NCBI GenBank assembly: GCA_018673255.1
Contig: JABHDC010000243.1
Span: 1-5,263 of the forward strand
Direction of reading: 5' to 3'
DNA length: 5,263 nt
Source: Gemmatimonadota bacterium
GTDB taxonomy: Bacteria > Latescibacterota > UBA2968 > UBA8231
Below are positions 1 to 5,263 of this stretch, one piece after another. Made by a program: the position numbers and the translations under genes. Below the pieces are notes generated by a model. It made no database searches. It was given only the letters and a program-made list of their open reading frames with translations, and was not told the DNA's origin. Every line of letters starts with the position of its first letter. Position 1 is the stretch's first letter.

Positions 1-744
1 GAGGATGATCGTGATACCGAAGTACACCCGCAGGGGAGGCCAGTCTGCGGGCAGGGCCGCACTCAGCGCCATCCAGAGTGGCAACTGCGGGATCGCCATC
101 AGAATCTCGATACCCCGCTGCACGATGATATCAACCCAACCGCCGAAATAGCCGGCCAGGCCGCCAAGCAAGATCCCGATGAAAAAGGTCAGGGTGACAC
201 CGACGAGCCCGATGGTCAGTGAAATCCGCGAACCATAGAGAATCCGGGTGAACAGATCACGTCCCAGTTCATCGGTCCCAAAGAGAAACAATGGCGCGCC
301 GGGTCCAGCACCGAACAAGTGGAGATCGGTGTCGAAGATCCCCCAAAGTGCATAGGGAGCGCCACGGGCAAAGAACTCGATCGGGAGCATGACGGACGTG
401 TTGACCTCATACTCGCGCTGCCATTCTCCCACGTCCGTCCGCCGCTGCACAGCATAGATGAAGGGTCGCGGATGGAAGTTCCCTTCCGCGTCGATGAAGC
501 GGATCTCCTGAGGTGGACAGCGCACATATTCTCGATGCCGCTGCCCGGGCGTCAGAGGCGACAGGATCTCGCAGAAAATGGCACCGAAATACAATACGCC
601 AAGTACCACACCGCCGACCATCGCCAGTCGGTGACGACGGAAACGAATCCACATCAACCGCCACTGTGAGGCGAAGGCCAGTCCCTGTTCTTCGTCGGTC
701 GCCGCGGCGTCGGCACCGTTGGTCTTGTCGATCACGTCGGTCAT
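1..744 (-). CDS. ABC transporter permease, DppC/OppC type (3' end outside the window)
   Basis: This is the second membrane subunit of the importer, partnering the upstream DppB-like protein. ATG 744-742 overlaps the previous TGA as ATGA. I translated 248 codons by hand without meeting a stop before base 1, so the C-terminal part, including the EAA loop, lies outside. An OppC_N-like start is visible: a polar acidic tail, then QWRLMWIRFRRHRLAMVGG (27-45), with the first helix at about 41-60. The hallmark GTDELGRDLFTRILYGSRIS (156-175) follows, then a helix LTIGLVGVTLTFFIGILLGG (about 176-195) and the conserved AGYFGGWVD (197-205). Next come RGIEILMAIPQLPLWMALSAALP and the start of a further helix at the edge. 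The segment between helix 1 and GTDELGRD is about 95 residues, clearly longer than the roughly 35 of E. coli DppC. No strong Shine-Dalgarno is seen, consistent with translational coupling. Genes for the ATP-binding subunits would be expected further left. Confidence 0.94.
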   Translation of the reverse strand, partial: MTDVIDKTNGADAAATDEEQGLAFASQWRLMWIRFRRHRLAMVGGVVLGVLYFGAIFCEILSPLTPGQRHREYVRCPPQEIRFIDAEGNFHPRPFIYAVQRRTDVGEWQREYEVNTSVMLPIEFFARGAPYALWGIFDTDLHLFGAGPGAPLFLFGTDELGRDLFTRILYGSRISLTIGLVGVTLTFFIGILLGGLAGYFGGWVDIIVQRGIEILMAIPQLPLWMALSAALPADWPPLRVYFGITIIL

Positions 745-1724
745 TCGTATCGGATCCGGGGATCGACGATGGCCAGCAGGATATCCGACAGCAGGGTGCC
801 CAATACGGTCAGGGCACTGAGCATCATCAGGAAACTGCCGGCCAGATACATGTCCTGGTTGCGCAGGGACTCCAGCAGCAGGGGGCCCGTCGTCGGCAGA
901 CTCAGCACGATACTGGTAATGGCCGCTCCTGAGATCAGGTGTGGCAACAGCCATCCGACCGTGCTGATGAAAGGATTGATGGCGATCCGCATCGGATACT
1001 TGATCACCAGACGCGTTGGGTGTAGACCCTTGGCCAGCGCCGTCTGCACATAAGGTTTGCCGAGCTCGTCGAGTAGATTCGCCCGCATGACACGCATCAG
1101 TCCCGCCATACCGGCGGTGCCCAGGACAACGGCGGGGATCCACAGGTGTTTGAGCAGATCCCCAACCTTGGCAAAGCTCCACGGTGCCGCAGCGTACTCA
1201 GGTGAATAGAGTCCACCGATCGGTATACCGAACCATGAGTACCCCAGATACATCAAGATCAGTGCCAGCAGAAAACTCGGCGTTGCCAACCCGAGAAAGG
1301 CGAGCACCGTCGCGACGTAGTCGAACATCGTGTATTGACGCAGAGCCGAGTATACCCCCACCGGGAAGGCCACGAGCCAGGAGAACAGCGTCGCCGTCGT
1401 CGTCAGCAGCAGGGTGTAGCCCAGTCGCTCCCAGATCAGGTTGTTGACCGACTGACCGTGCTGCACCGAGTACCCGAGATTCCCCGTGAGGAACCCACCG
1501 ATCCAGCGCAGATACTGGACATGGATGGGGTCGTCGAGGTTGTAGCGGGCCCGCATCGCATCGATCGCTTCCTGCGAAACATCCACGCCCTGCTGCTGCA
1601 GCAGAATCAGTCGCGAGGTGATGATATCGCCGGGTGGCAACTGGATGATCGTGAAAACGATGACGGAGATGACCGCCAGCGTTGGGATCATGATGAGGAC
1701 ACGCCGGATGATATAGTTCAGCAT
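741..1724 (-). CDS. ABC transporter permease, DppB/OppB type
   Basis: This is one of the two membrane-spanning subunits of the peptide-class importer. The 327-residue chain has the usual length and plan of DppB/OppB. A first helix at about 10-29 follows the start MLNYIIRRVL. An external segment comes next, with PPGDII (30-35), a helical YNLDDPIHVQYLRW stretch (61-74) and GNLGYS (81-86). The BPD_transp_1 domain runs from about 100 to the end, with helices near 103-125, 135-160, 193-213, 252-275 and 293-319. The cytoplasmic EAA loop that docks on the ATPase is around 213-245 (RANLLDELGKPYVQTALAKG), and the chain closes with the family-typical DPRIRYE. I chose ATG 1724, four bases after the stop of the binding-protein gene. 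A longer frame opening at 1820 would add 32 Gly/Arg/Pro-rich residues overlapping the upstream gene, which is implausible. The upstream GAGA is a poor, too-close Shine-Dalgarno, so coupling to the previous gene is likely. The stop overlaps the next start as ATGA. Confidence 0.95.
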   Translation of the reverse strand: MLNYIIRRVLIMIPTLAVISVIVFTIIQLPPGDIITSRLILLQQQGVDVSQEAIDAMRARYNLDDPIHVQYLRWIGGFLTGNLGYSVQHGQSVNNLIWERLGYTLLLTTTATLFSWLVAFPVGVYSALRQYTMFDYVATVLAFLGLATPSFLLALILMYLGYSWFGIPIGGLYSPEYAAAPWSFAKVGDLLKHLWIPAVVLGTAGMAGLMRVMRANLLDELGKPYVQTALAKGLHPTRLVIKYPMRIAINPFISTVGWLLPHLISGAAITSIVLSLPTTGPLLLESLRNQDMYLAGSFLMMLSALTVLGTLLSDILLAIVDPRIRYE

Positions 1725-1728
1725 TCTC

Positions 1729-3804
1729 TCAGTTCGTCCCCGGATCGAGGTACCACGTCTCGGGATGATAGGGCCACGCCCACCATGAGTCCCAGCCCCA
1801 GTACCCATCCCTGGGCACATTCTTCAGAGAATTCTTCACGACCACTGGATGGGGACCAAGGCCGAGGACGCCGATGGACCAGACATTCTCCGCCTGGCTG
1901 CGCAGGATGTTCTTCCCCATCTCGATGCGTTCTTCGAGGTCGGGCGTCTGACGCAGCACTTCCCACCATTGGATCAGCTGTTTGACATTCGCCGGAGGCT
2001 CCAACCCCTTTGTCCCGCGGGACAGATACCAGCGGGCCCAGCGGGAGAACAGCAGGGGTTCCTGTCCCACGTGCATCGGCACATACCAGAAGGGCTCGAT
2101 GGGAAACAGGATGTCGGCATTTCGGTCTGCATGCCAGATCGACATGTCCATCAGACCGGCATTGACCCGTGTGGCTTGCAGCGCCGCACTGATCTGTTTT
2201 CGATTCACCTGCATGCCGACTTCGCGCCACTGGGCGGTCACCAGTTCAACCGTCTCCTGCTTCGGTGTTTCACCCAGTGTGTATTCGAGGGTGAAGCTGA
2301 GAGCCTCCCCGTCGGTCCCTTCCCGAATTCCGTCACCCGTCACATCCACCAGCCCGATCTCATCGAAGAGTCGATTCGCCGCCGCCGTGTCGAAATCGGC
2401 ATAGGCGCGGGCGAATTCCGGCTCGAAATAACGACTCGATGGCACCACCGTGAGTTGCCGCGGTACCGCCTTCCCCATGTAGACGATGTCGTTGATCTCG
2501 TCGCGATCGATGGCCATCGACATGGCGCGGCGAAAGCGCACATCCTGGAAAACGGTCCGCAGGCGCTCATTCGGATGGGTCAGATTGAACTGGAAGACCA
2601 CGTCGGAGCCATAGGGTCGAGGCCAGATGTATGTGGTATATCCGTTCTCCCCCTCGAAGCTCTTGAACAGGGCAATGTCTGCCGTAACGAACTGCCGACC
2701 CGAGAAGGTGATCTGTCCCGTCGATGCTTTGGCCGCCTTGATCTCGGCACTCTCCACCTTCTGCGTCTCGAGATAATCGATGTAAGGCAGCTGATTGCCC
2801 GCCGGGTCGACAAAGGGGTAGTAGGGATTACGCTCAAAACGAGATCGTGTCGACGATTTGTCGATCACCATGAAGGGGCTCATCACCGGCGTGTGGAACA
2901 CGAGGAGGTCATTCACGTTGTTGACGACCTCGAAGAGCTTGCGCCAGTCCTCTACGCCGAGTGAATCGGCAATGTGCGTCAATTCAGCCTCGTCGATGAA
3001 GGCTGGGTGATAACGCTTCATGAAGTGCGCTGGCGCCACGTAGTTGTAACCTGTATGGGCCAGTTTCTTCAGGAACAGGGGCTGGGGTTCAGCAAAGTGA
3101 AAGCTGAAACGGTAGGGACCGTGTTTCTCGATCGACGCGCCCTGCAGCATCGGCGTCACGACCGGCGTCAGCTGGCTGTTGAACTCGATGTGGATCAGAT
3201 CGAACTCGAAATCATCGGACGTCAACGGGTGGCCGTCCGACCACTTCACCCCGGGACGCAATTGGATCGTCAACGTGCGTCCGCCGTCACTGAACTCGCC
3301 GCTCTCAACGTAGTTGGGTTTGTTGAGCTGCAACTGCGGGCCCACACGGAAGGCGCCACCGGGTGGGTTCAGCAGCGTCACACCACCCTCGAAGACCGAT
3401 GCCGTGCCGCCATGTACCCCGATCGATTCGTAGGGCTCGATGACGATGGGATCCTCGGGCAGCCGCTCCTCGACGGGTGGTAACGCCCCACTGGCAACAG
3501 CGGCATCGAGCATCGGTGACTGCTTGTAGGTTGTGAGGCCGAGCTGGGATGCGGTGCGTGGAGGATGAAACCAGCTCTCCGGCCAGGCCGATCGCGGCAG
3601 ATCACCACCACTGCCCTCATTGCCCTTTGCCGGAACGATCGCCGCTGCCTGGTGCGCCTCGGTGGCGCTGGATCCTGATGGCAACCGCGACTCGCCAGAT
3701 GATTCACCAGACGATTCGGGCATCGGCTTACCGCAGCCGGCAGCCATCAGGAGGCTGGCGAGCAGCACCAGCCCTGAACCAGCCCTACAGCTCTGAGAGA
3801 TCAC
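1729..3804 (-). CDS. ABC transporter family 5 solute-binding lipoprotein (SBP_bac_5)
   Basis: This is the extracytoplasmic substrate-binding component of a peptide/oligosaccharide ABC importer, membrane-anchored as a lipoprotein. The signal peptide has Arg7, a hydrophobic core at 11-20 and lipobox AAGC with Cys24. A Ser/Gly/Glu/Pro-rich linker (25 to about 75) follows, containing a doubled SSGE. Then come LPPVEERLPEDP (108-119) and HGGT (131-134), which I know from long members of the family. The family signature region is VKWSDGHPLTSDDF (186-199). Further family features are RNPYYPFVDPAGNQLPYID (325-343), FRRAMSMAIDRDEI (424-437) and an acidic, possibly Ca-binding loop DVTGDGIREGTDG (487-499). 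The C-terminus is unusually rich in tryptophan (W669, W671, W674, W675, W677, W684). At 691 residues it is clearly longer than classical DppA/OppA (about 540). The GTG start at 3804 is supported by GGAG five bases upstream, by the 4-nt overlap with the previous stop, and because only it gives a full signal peptide. Two permease genes follow. The substrate cannot be read from the sequence; peptides, oligosaccharides or glycosides are all possible. Confidence 0.93.
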   Translation of the reverse strand: MISQSCRAGSGLVLLASLLMAAGCGKPMPESSGESSGESRLPSGSSATEAHQAAAIVPAKGNEGSGGDLPRSAWPESWFHPPRTASQLGLTTYKQSPMLDAAVASGALPPVEERLPEDPIVIEPYESIGVHGGTASVFEGGVTLLNPPGGAFRVGPQLQLNKPNYVESGEFSDGGRTLTIQLRPGVKWSDGHPLTSDDFEFDLIHIEFNSQLTPVVTPMLQGASIEKHGPYRFSFHFAEPQPLFLKKLAHTGYNYVAPAHFMKRYHPAFIDEAELTHIADSLGVEDWRKLFEVVNNVNDLLVFHTPVMSPFMVIDKSSTRSRFERNPYYPFVDPAGNQLPYIDYLETQKVESAEIKAAKASTGQITFSGRQFVTADIALFKSFEGENGYTTYIWPRPYGSDVVFQFNLTHPNERLRTVFQDVRFRRAMSMAIDRDEINDIVYMGKAVPRQLTVVPSSRYFEPEFARAYADFDTAAANRLFDEIGLVDVTGDGIREGTDGEALSFTLEYTLGETPKQETVELVTAQWREVGMQVNRKQISAALQATRVNAGLMDMSIWHADRNADILFPIEPFWYVPMHVGQEPLLFSRWARWYLSRGTKGLEPPANVKQLIQWWEVLRQTPDLEERIEMGKNILRSQAENVWSIGVLGLGPHPVVVKNSLKNVPRDGYWGWDSWWAWPYHPETWYLDPGTN
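3692..3715 (-). repeat. Two-copy 12-bp in-frame tandem repeat encoding SSGE-SSGE
   Basis: Two adjacent 12-bp units, 3692-3703 and 3704-3715, match at 10 of 12 bases. The two differences do not change the encoded SSGE. The repeat lies in the flexible linker just after the lipidated Cys24. It looks like a small slippage duplication that lengthened the tether between membrane and binding domain. Confidence 0.7.
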
Positions 3805-4691
3805 TCTTGCTCCACAGGTTGATCACCGGGTGGGGGCACGAGCAGGAAGTCGACCAGATACTCGCCCATGCAATACATCTTCATTGCTCGATCCTTCGAC
3901 AGGCTCCAGAATGCATCGAAATCTGTTTCACTCTCATCAGCATCCAGGAAGGCCCAGCTCAGTCCGATCACTTCCCCGGCTGTCAGATCGTGAACGACAC
4001 TGCTGTCGATCCCCGCCGGATGCAGGTCGTCGAAGGGGGTCAGGTAGGTCTCGTAGGTGACGGTACCCGAGTCGGTGTGGGCCCCGGCGAAGCGCCACCC
4101 GACGCCGGAATACGCTTCATCCTTCGTCCACAGCGCCTTGCCCCACAACCAGTGCCAGTATTCACCATTCAAGGGCGGCATGTACAGATGGTAGTTCTGC
4201 GTATAGGCGGAGCGTCGCCGCATCTCCTCCTGATCATCCTTCGAGTATCCGACGACGAGCTCGCCACCATGATCCGCATCGATGACGATTTCCCAGATAT
4301 CGGCCCCGTGCACGTAGGCGCCACGAAGCCGGCTGAAATACGTGTCGAGGGAATCGGTGTTCTCTTTGTGAAAGCGGACCACGTCATCGTAGACCTCGGC
4401 CATGAAGTAAAGGCGATTCAGCCGGTCATTCCAGCCGACCGCCACCCGCCGGATGTCGAGGTCTGTCCGGTCATACTGGTCGAACAGCTTTGCCCGTACC
4501 TCCTCGTGGTCGGTCAGATCGAGCAGATACTCTTCTGGTACGATATCCCAGTCCGACAGATCGCCATCCATGACGGGGATCTGTTCATCGACGAAGGGGA
4601 AGGCTTTGTAGACCACGCCTTCCGGGAAGTGAGCTGACGCGGAGCCTGCCAGGCACACAACAAGGAGAAGGCTGAGTGGAAGTCTGTGCAT
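3801..4691 (-). CDS. Secreted CBM9/DOMON-like carbohydrate-binding protein
   Basis: This is a 296-residue exported protein, probably periplasmic or outside the cell. A Sec signal peptide is clear: MHR, a Leu/Val core (residues 4-16), then a SASA-H cleavage site near residue 20. Signs of a CBM9-like (DOMON-type) beta-sandwich are the opening DGDLSDW (42-48), a strand LYFMAEVYDD (94-103), the acidic EIVIDADHGGE (134-144) and a late YETYLTPFDDL (213-223). In this fold family such domains bind sugars or haem; ligand residues cannot be assigned here. No catalytic domain is evident, and the single domain fills the chain. I chose ATG 4691 because it begins directly with the signal peptide and has a weak GAGAG four bases upstream. 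A GTG at 4715, abutting the upstream TGA, would add eight polar residues before the signal and lacks a Shine-Dalgarno. The stop overlaps the GTG start of the binding-protein gene, so it may present or sense the same substrate that the importer takes up (inference). Confidence 0.75.
   Translation of the reverse strand: MHRLPLSLLLVVCLAGSASAHFPEGVVYKAFPFVDEQIPVMDGDLSDWDIVPEEYLLDLTDHEEVRAKLFDQYDRTDLDIRRVAVGWNDRLNRLYFMAEVYDDVVRFHKENTDSLDTYFSRLRGAYVHGADIWEIVIDADHGGELVVGYSKDDQEEMRRRSAYTQNYHLYMPPLNGEYWHWLWGKALWTKDEAYSGVGWRFAGAHTDSGTVTYETYLTPFDDLHPAGIDSSVVHDLTAGEVIGLSWAFLDADESETDFDAFWSLSKDRAMKMYCMGEYLVDFLLVPPPGDQPVEQE
3810..3813 (-). promoter_or_regulatory. Shine-Dalgarno GGAG that sets the GTG start of the binding-protein gene
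   Basis: GGAG lies five bases upstream of the GTG at 3804-3802, inside the last codons of the CBM9-like gene. Its spacing is close to ideal. With the GTGA stop/start overlap it makes translation from the unusual GTG convincing, since no ATG is available before the lipoprotein signal core. Confidence 0.7.
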
Positions 4692-4695
4692 GACA

Positions 4696-4700
4696 CTCTC
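4696..4700 (-). promoter_or_regulatory. Weak Shine-Dalgarno supporting ATG 4691
   Basis: GAGAG on the minus strand sits four bases before the ATG at 4691-4689. It is a modest ribosome-binding site, but it favours this ATG over the GTG at 4715, which has only pyrimidine-rich coding sequence of the previous gene upstream. Confidence 0.45.
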
Positions 4701-4715
4701 GTTGTGAGGAGTCAC

Positions 4716-5263
4716 TCAGGCATAGTAGAAGGACGACAGCAGTGCAGCGCCACCGACGCCAACGCAGGATCCCAGGATCAGGCCGATGAAGAAGGGCCGC
4801 ACCAGACGATACAAGGACACCCCTCCGTACCGCATGATGGCTCCCTTGATCAGCCATGCGATGAACATGCCGAACCAATCGATGCGGACCGTATTGGTCA
4901 GGGCAAAGGCGAGACCGACAGGGTGTAGCGGCCAGCCGACCCAGTAGTGGGTCGCTGCCGTAAGCAAAGCGGCCAGTCCCGCACCGAGCAAGAGGAACAG
5001 ATGGCAAAGAAGTTGGGGAGGGTTGGGGTTCTGCAGACTGTTCACGACCCAGCCCCAATGGTACTGGGGCGAGTTGATGTAGTACCACTCGAAGCCGTGC
5101 AGAAGTCCGTGTCGATACCCGAGCCAGATGTAACAGTAGATCGTCGTCACGAGCCCCACCAACAGGGCGACGAAGAGGAAGAGAAAGAGACGGCGACGAC
5201 CGATCCCAAGATGCTCATCCTCGCAGACCTTGAGCACGTGGGCCAGCGTGCCCATGTGAAACA
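4716..5263 (-). CDS. DUF6784/DUF6785-like polytopic membrane protein, C-terminal part (5' end outside the window)
   Basis: This is the C-terminal end of an integral membrane protein of unknown function. The frame is open to the right edge: before the first in-window Met (5255-5253) come in-frame Phe and His codons with no stop, so that Met is probably internal and the gene begins outside the window. Counting from that Met, four hydrophobic stretches are visible at about residues 22-46, 80-104, 111-140 and 154-176. Between them lie HPVGLAF (111-117), WLIKGAIMRYGG (134-145) and LYRLVRPFFIGLILG (148-162). I recognise this pattern from memory as typical of the DUF6784 domain that ends DUF6785-family proteins, which are usually several hundred residues long. 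The segment from about 50 to 78 is aromatic-rich (FEWYY, YHWGW) and probably faces outside the membrane. It heads the visible operon and its TGA lies 24 nt before the ATG of the CBM9-like gene. A transport or polymer-handling role is a guess from context; no catalytic motif is visible. Confidence 0.8.
   Translation of the reverse strand, partial: FHMGTLAHVLKVCEDEHLGIGRRRLFLFLFVALLVGLVTTIYCYIWLGYRHGLLHGFEWYYINSPQYHWGWVVNSLQNPNPPQLLCHLFLLLGAGLAALLTAATHYWVGWPLHPVGLAFALTNTVRIDWFGMFIAWLIKGAIMRYGGVSLYRLVRPFFIGLILGSCVGVGGAALLSSFYYA

Noticed and set aside
319..669. Plus-strand and other minus-strand small frames in the leftmost 740 bases
   Set aside because: The whole stretch is continuously open as an OppC-type permease on the minus strand with clear family motifs; the other frames are shadows.
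741..1820. Longer version of the DppB-like permease starting at 1820
   Set aside because: The extra 32 residues overlap the end of the binding-protein gene and are Gly/Arg-rich. The family's N-terminus matches the ATG at 1724 exactly.
1849..2964. A 371-codon open frame on the plus strand opposite the binding-protein gene
   Set aside because: It lies wholly inside the SBP_bac_5 gene. Its translation is rich in His/Arg/Gln in the manner of an antisense shadow and shows no family motif.
3549..4637. A 362-codon open frame on the plus strand opposite the CBM9-like and binding-protein genes
   Set aside because: It spans two well-supported minus-strand genes and has no recognisable domain, signal or upstream ribosome site. 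Long antisense frames are common in GC-rich coding DNA.
4632..4691. Lipoprotein signal in the CBM9-like protein because of Cys13
   Set aside because: Cys13 sits in the middle of the hydrophobic core (VVC-LAG) without lipobox residues, whereas SASA-H at about residue 20 is a good signal peptidase I site.
4689..4715. GTG at 4715 as start of the CBM9-like gene
   Set aside because: It abuts the upstream stop, which is tempting, but it lacks a Shine-Dalgarno and would put eight polar residues ahead of the signal peptide. It remains a possible alternative.

Overview
The window holds one tightly packed, entirely minus-strand gene cluster. It reads from right to left and is cut at both ends. Five coding regions fill essentially all 5263 bases, and the largest gap between them is about 24 nt. 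No RNA gene, mobile element, CRISPR array, terminator or internal promoter is visible. The base composition is moderately GC-rich by eye. Lipoprotein and Sec signal peptides show a free-living bacterium exporting proteins across its membrane. The architecture (a DUF6784/DUF6785-type membrane protein, a CBM9-like secreted protein, a very long family 5 binding protein and OppB/OppC permeases) recalls environmental lineages of the Poribacteria, Latescibacteria, Hydrogenedentes or Planctomycetes sort. That placement is an impression from protein style, not a demonstrated one.

Layout in transcription order: (1) 5263-4716, the C-terminal part of a polytopic membrane protein resembling DUF6784, the end of DUF6785-family proteins; (2) 4691-3801, a secreted protein with a CBM9/DOMON-like carbohydrate-binding fold; (3) 3804-1729, a 691-residue lipoprotein of the SBP_bac_5 family, the substrate-capturing part of a peptide/oligosaccharide ABC importer; (4) 1724-741, a complete DppB/OppB-type permease; (5) 744-1, a DppC/OppC-type permease whose reading frame is still open at base 1.

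Genes 2/3 and 4/5 overlap by 4 nt (GTGA and ATGA), and genes 3/4 are separated by 4 nt. The set is therefore almost certainly one translationally coupled operon, with its promoter beyond the right edge and its ATPase subunits, if linked, beyond the left edge. Genes 3 to 5 make a peptide-class (Opp/Dpp) ABC uptake system. Family 5 systems are known to carry oligosaccharides as well as peptides, and the CBM9-like protein leans toward a glycan-derived substrate, but no residue seen here fixes the substrate. The least understood parts are the DUF6785-like membrane protein and its pairing with the CBM9-like protein at the head of the operon.
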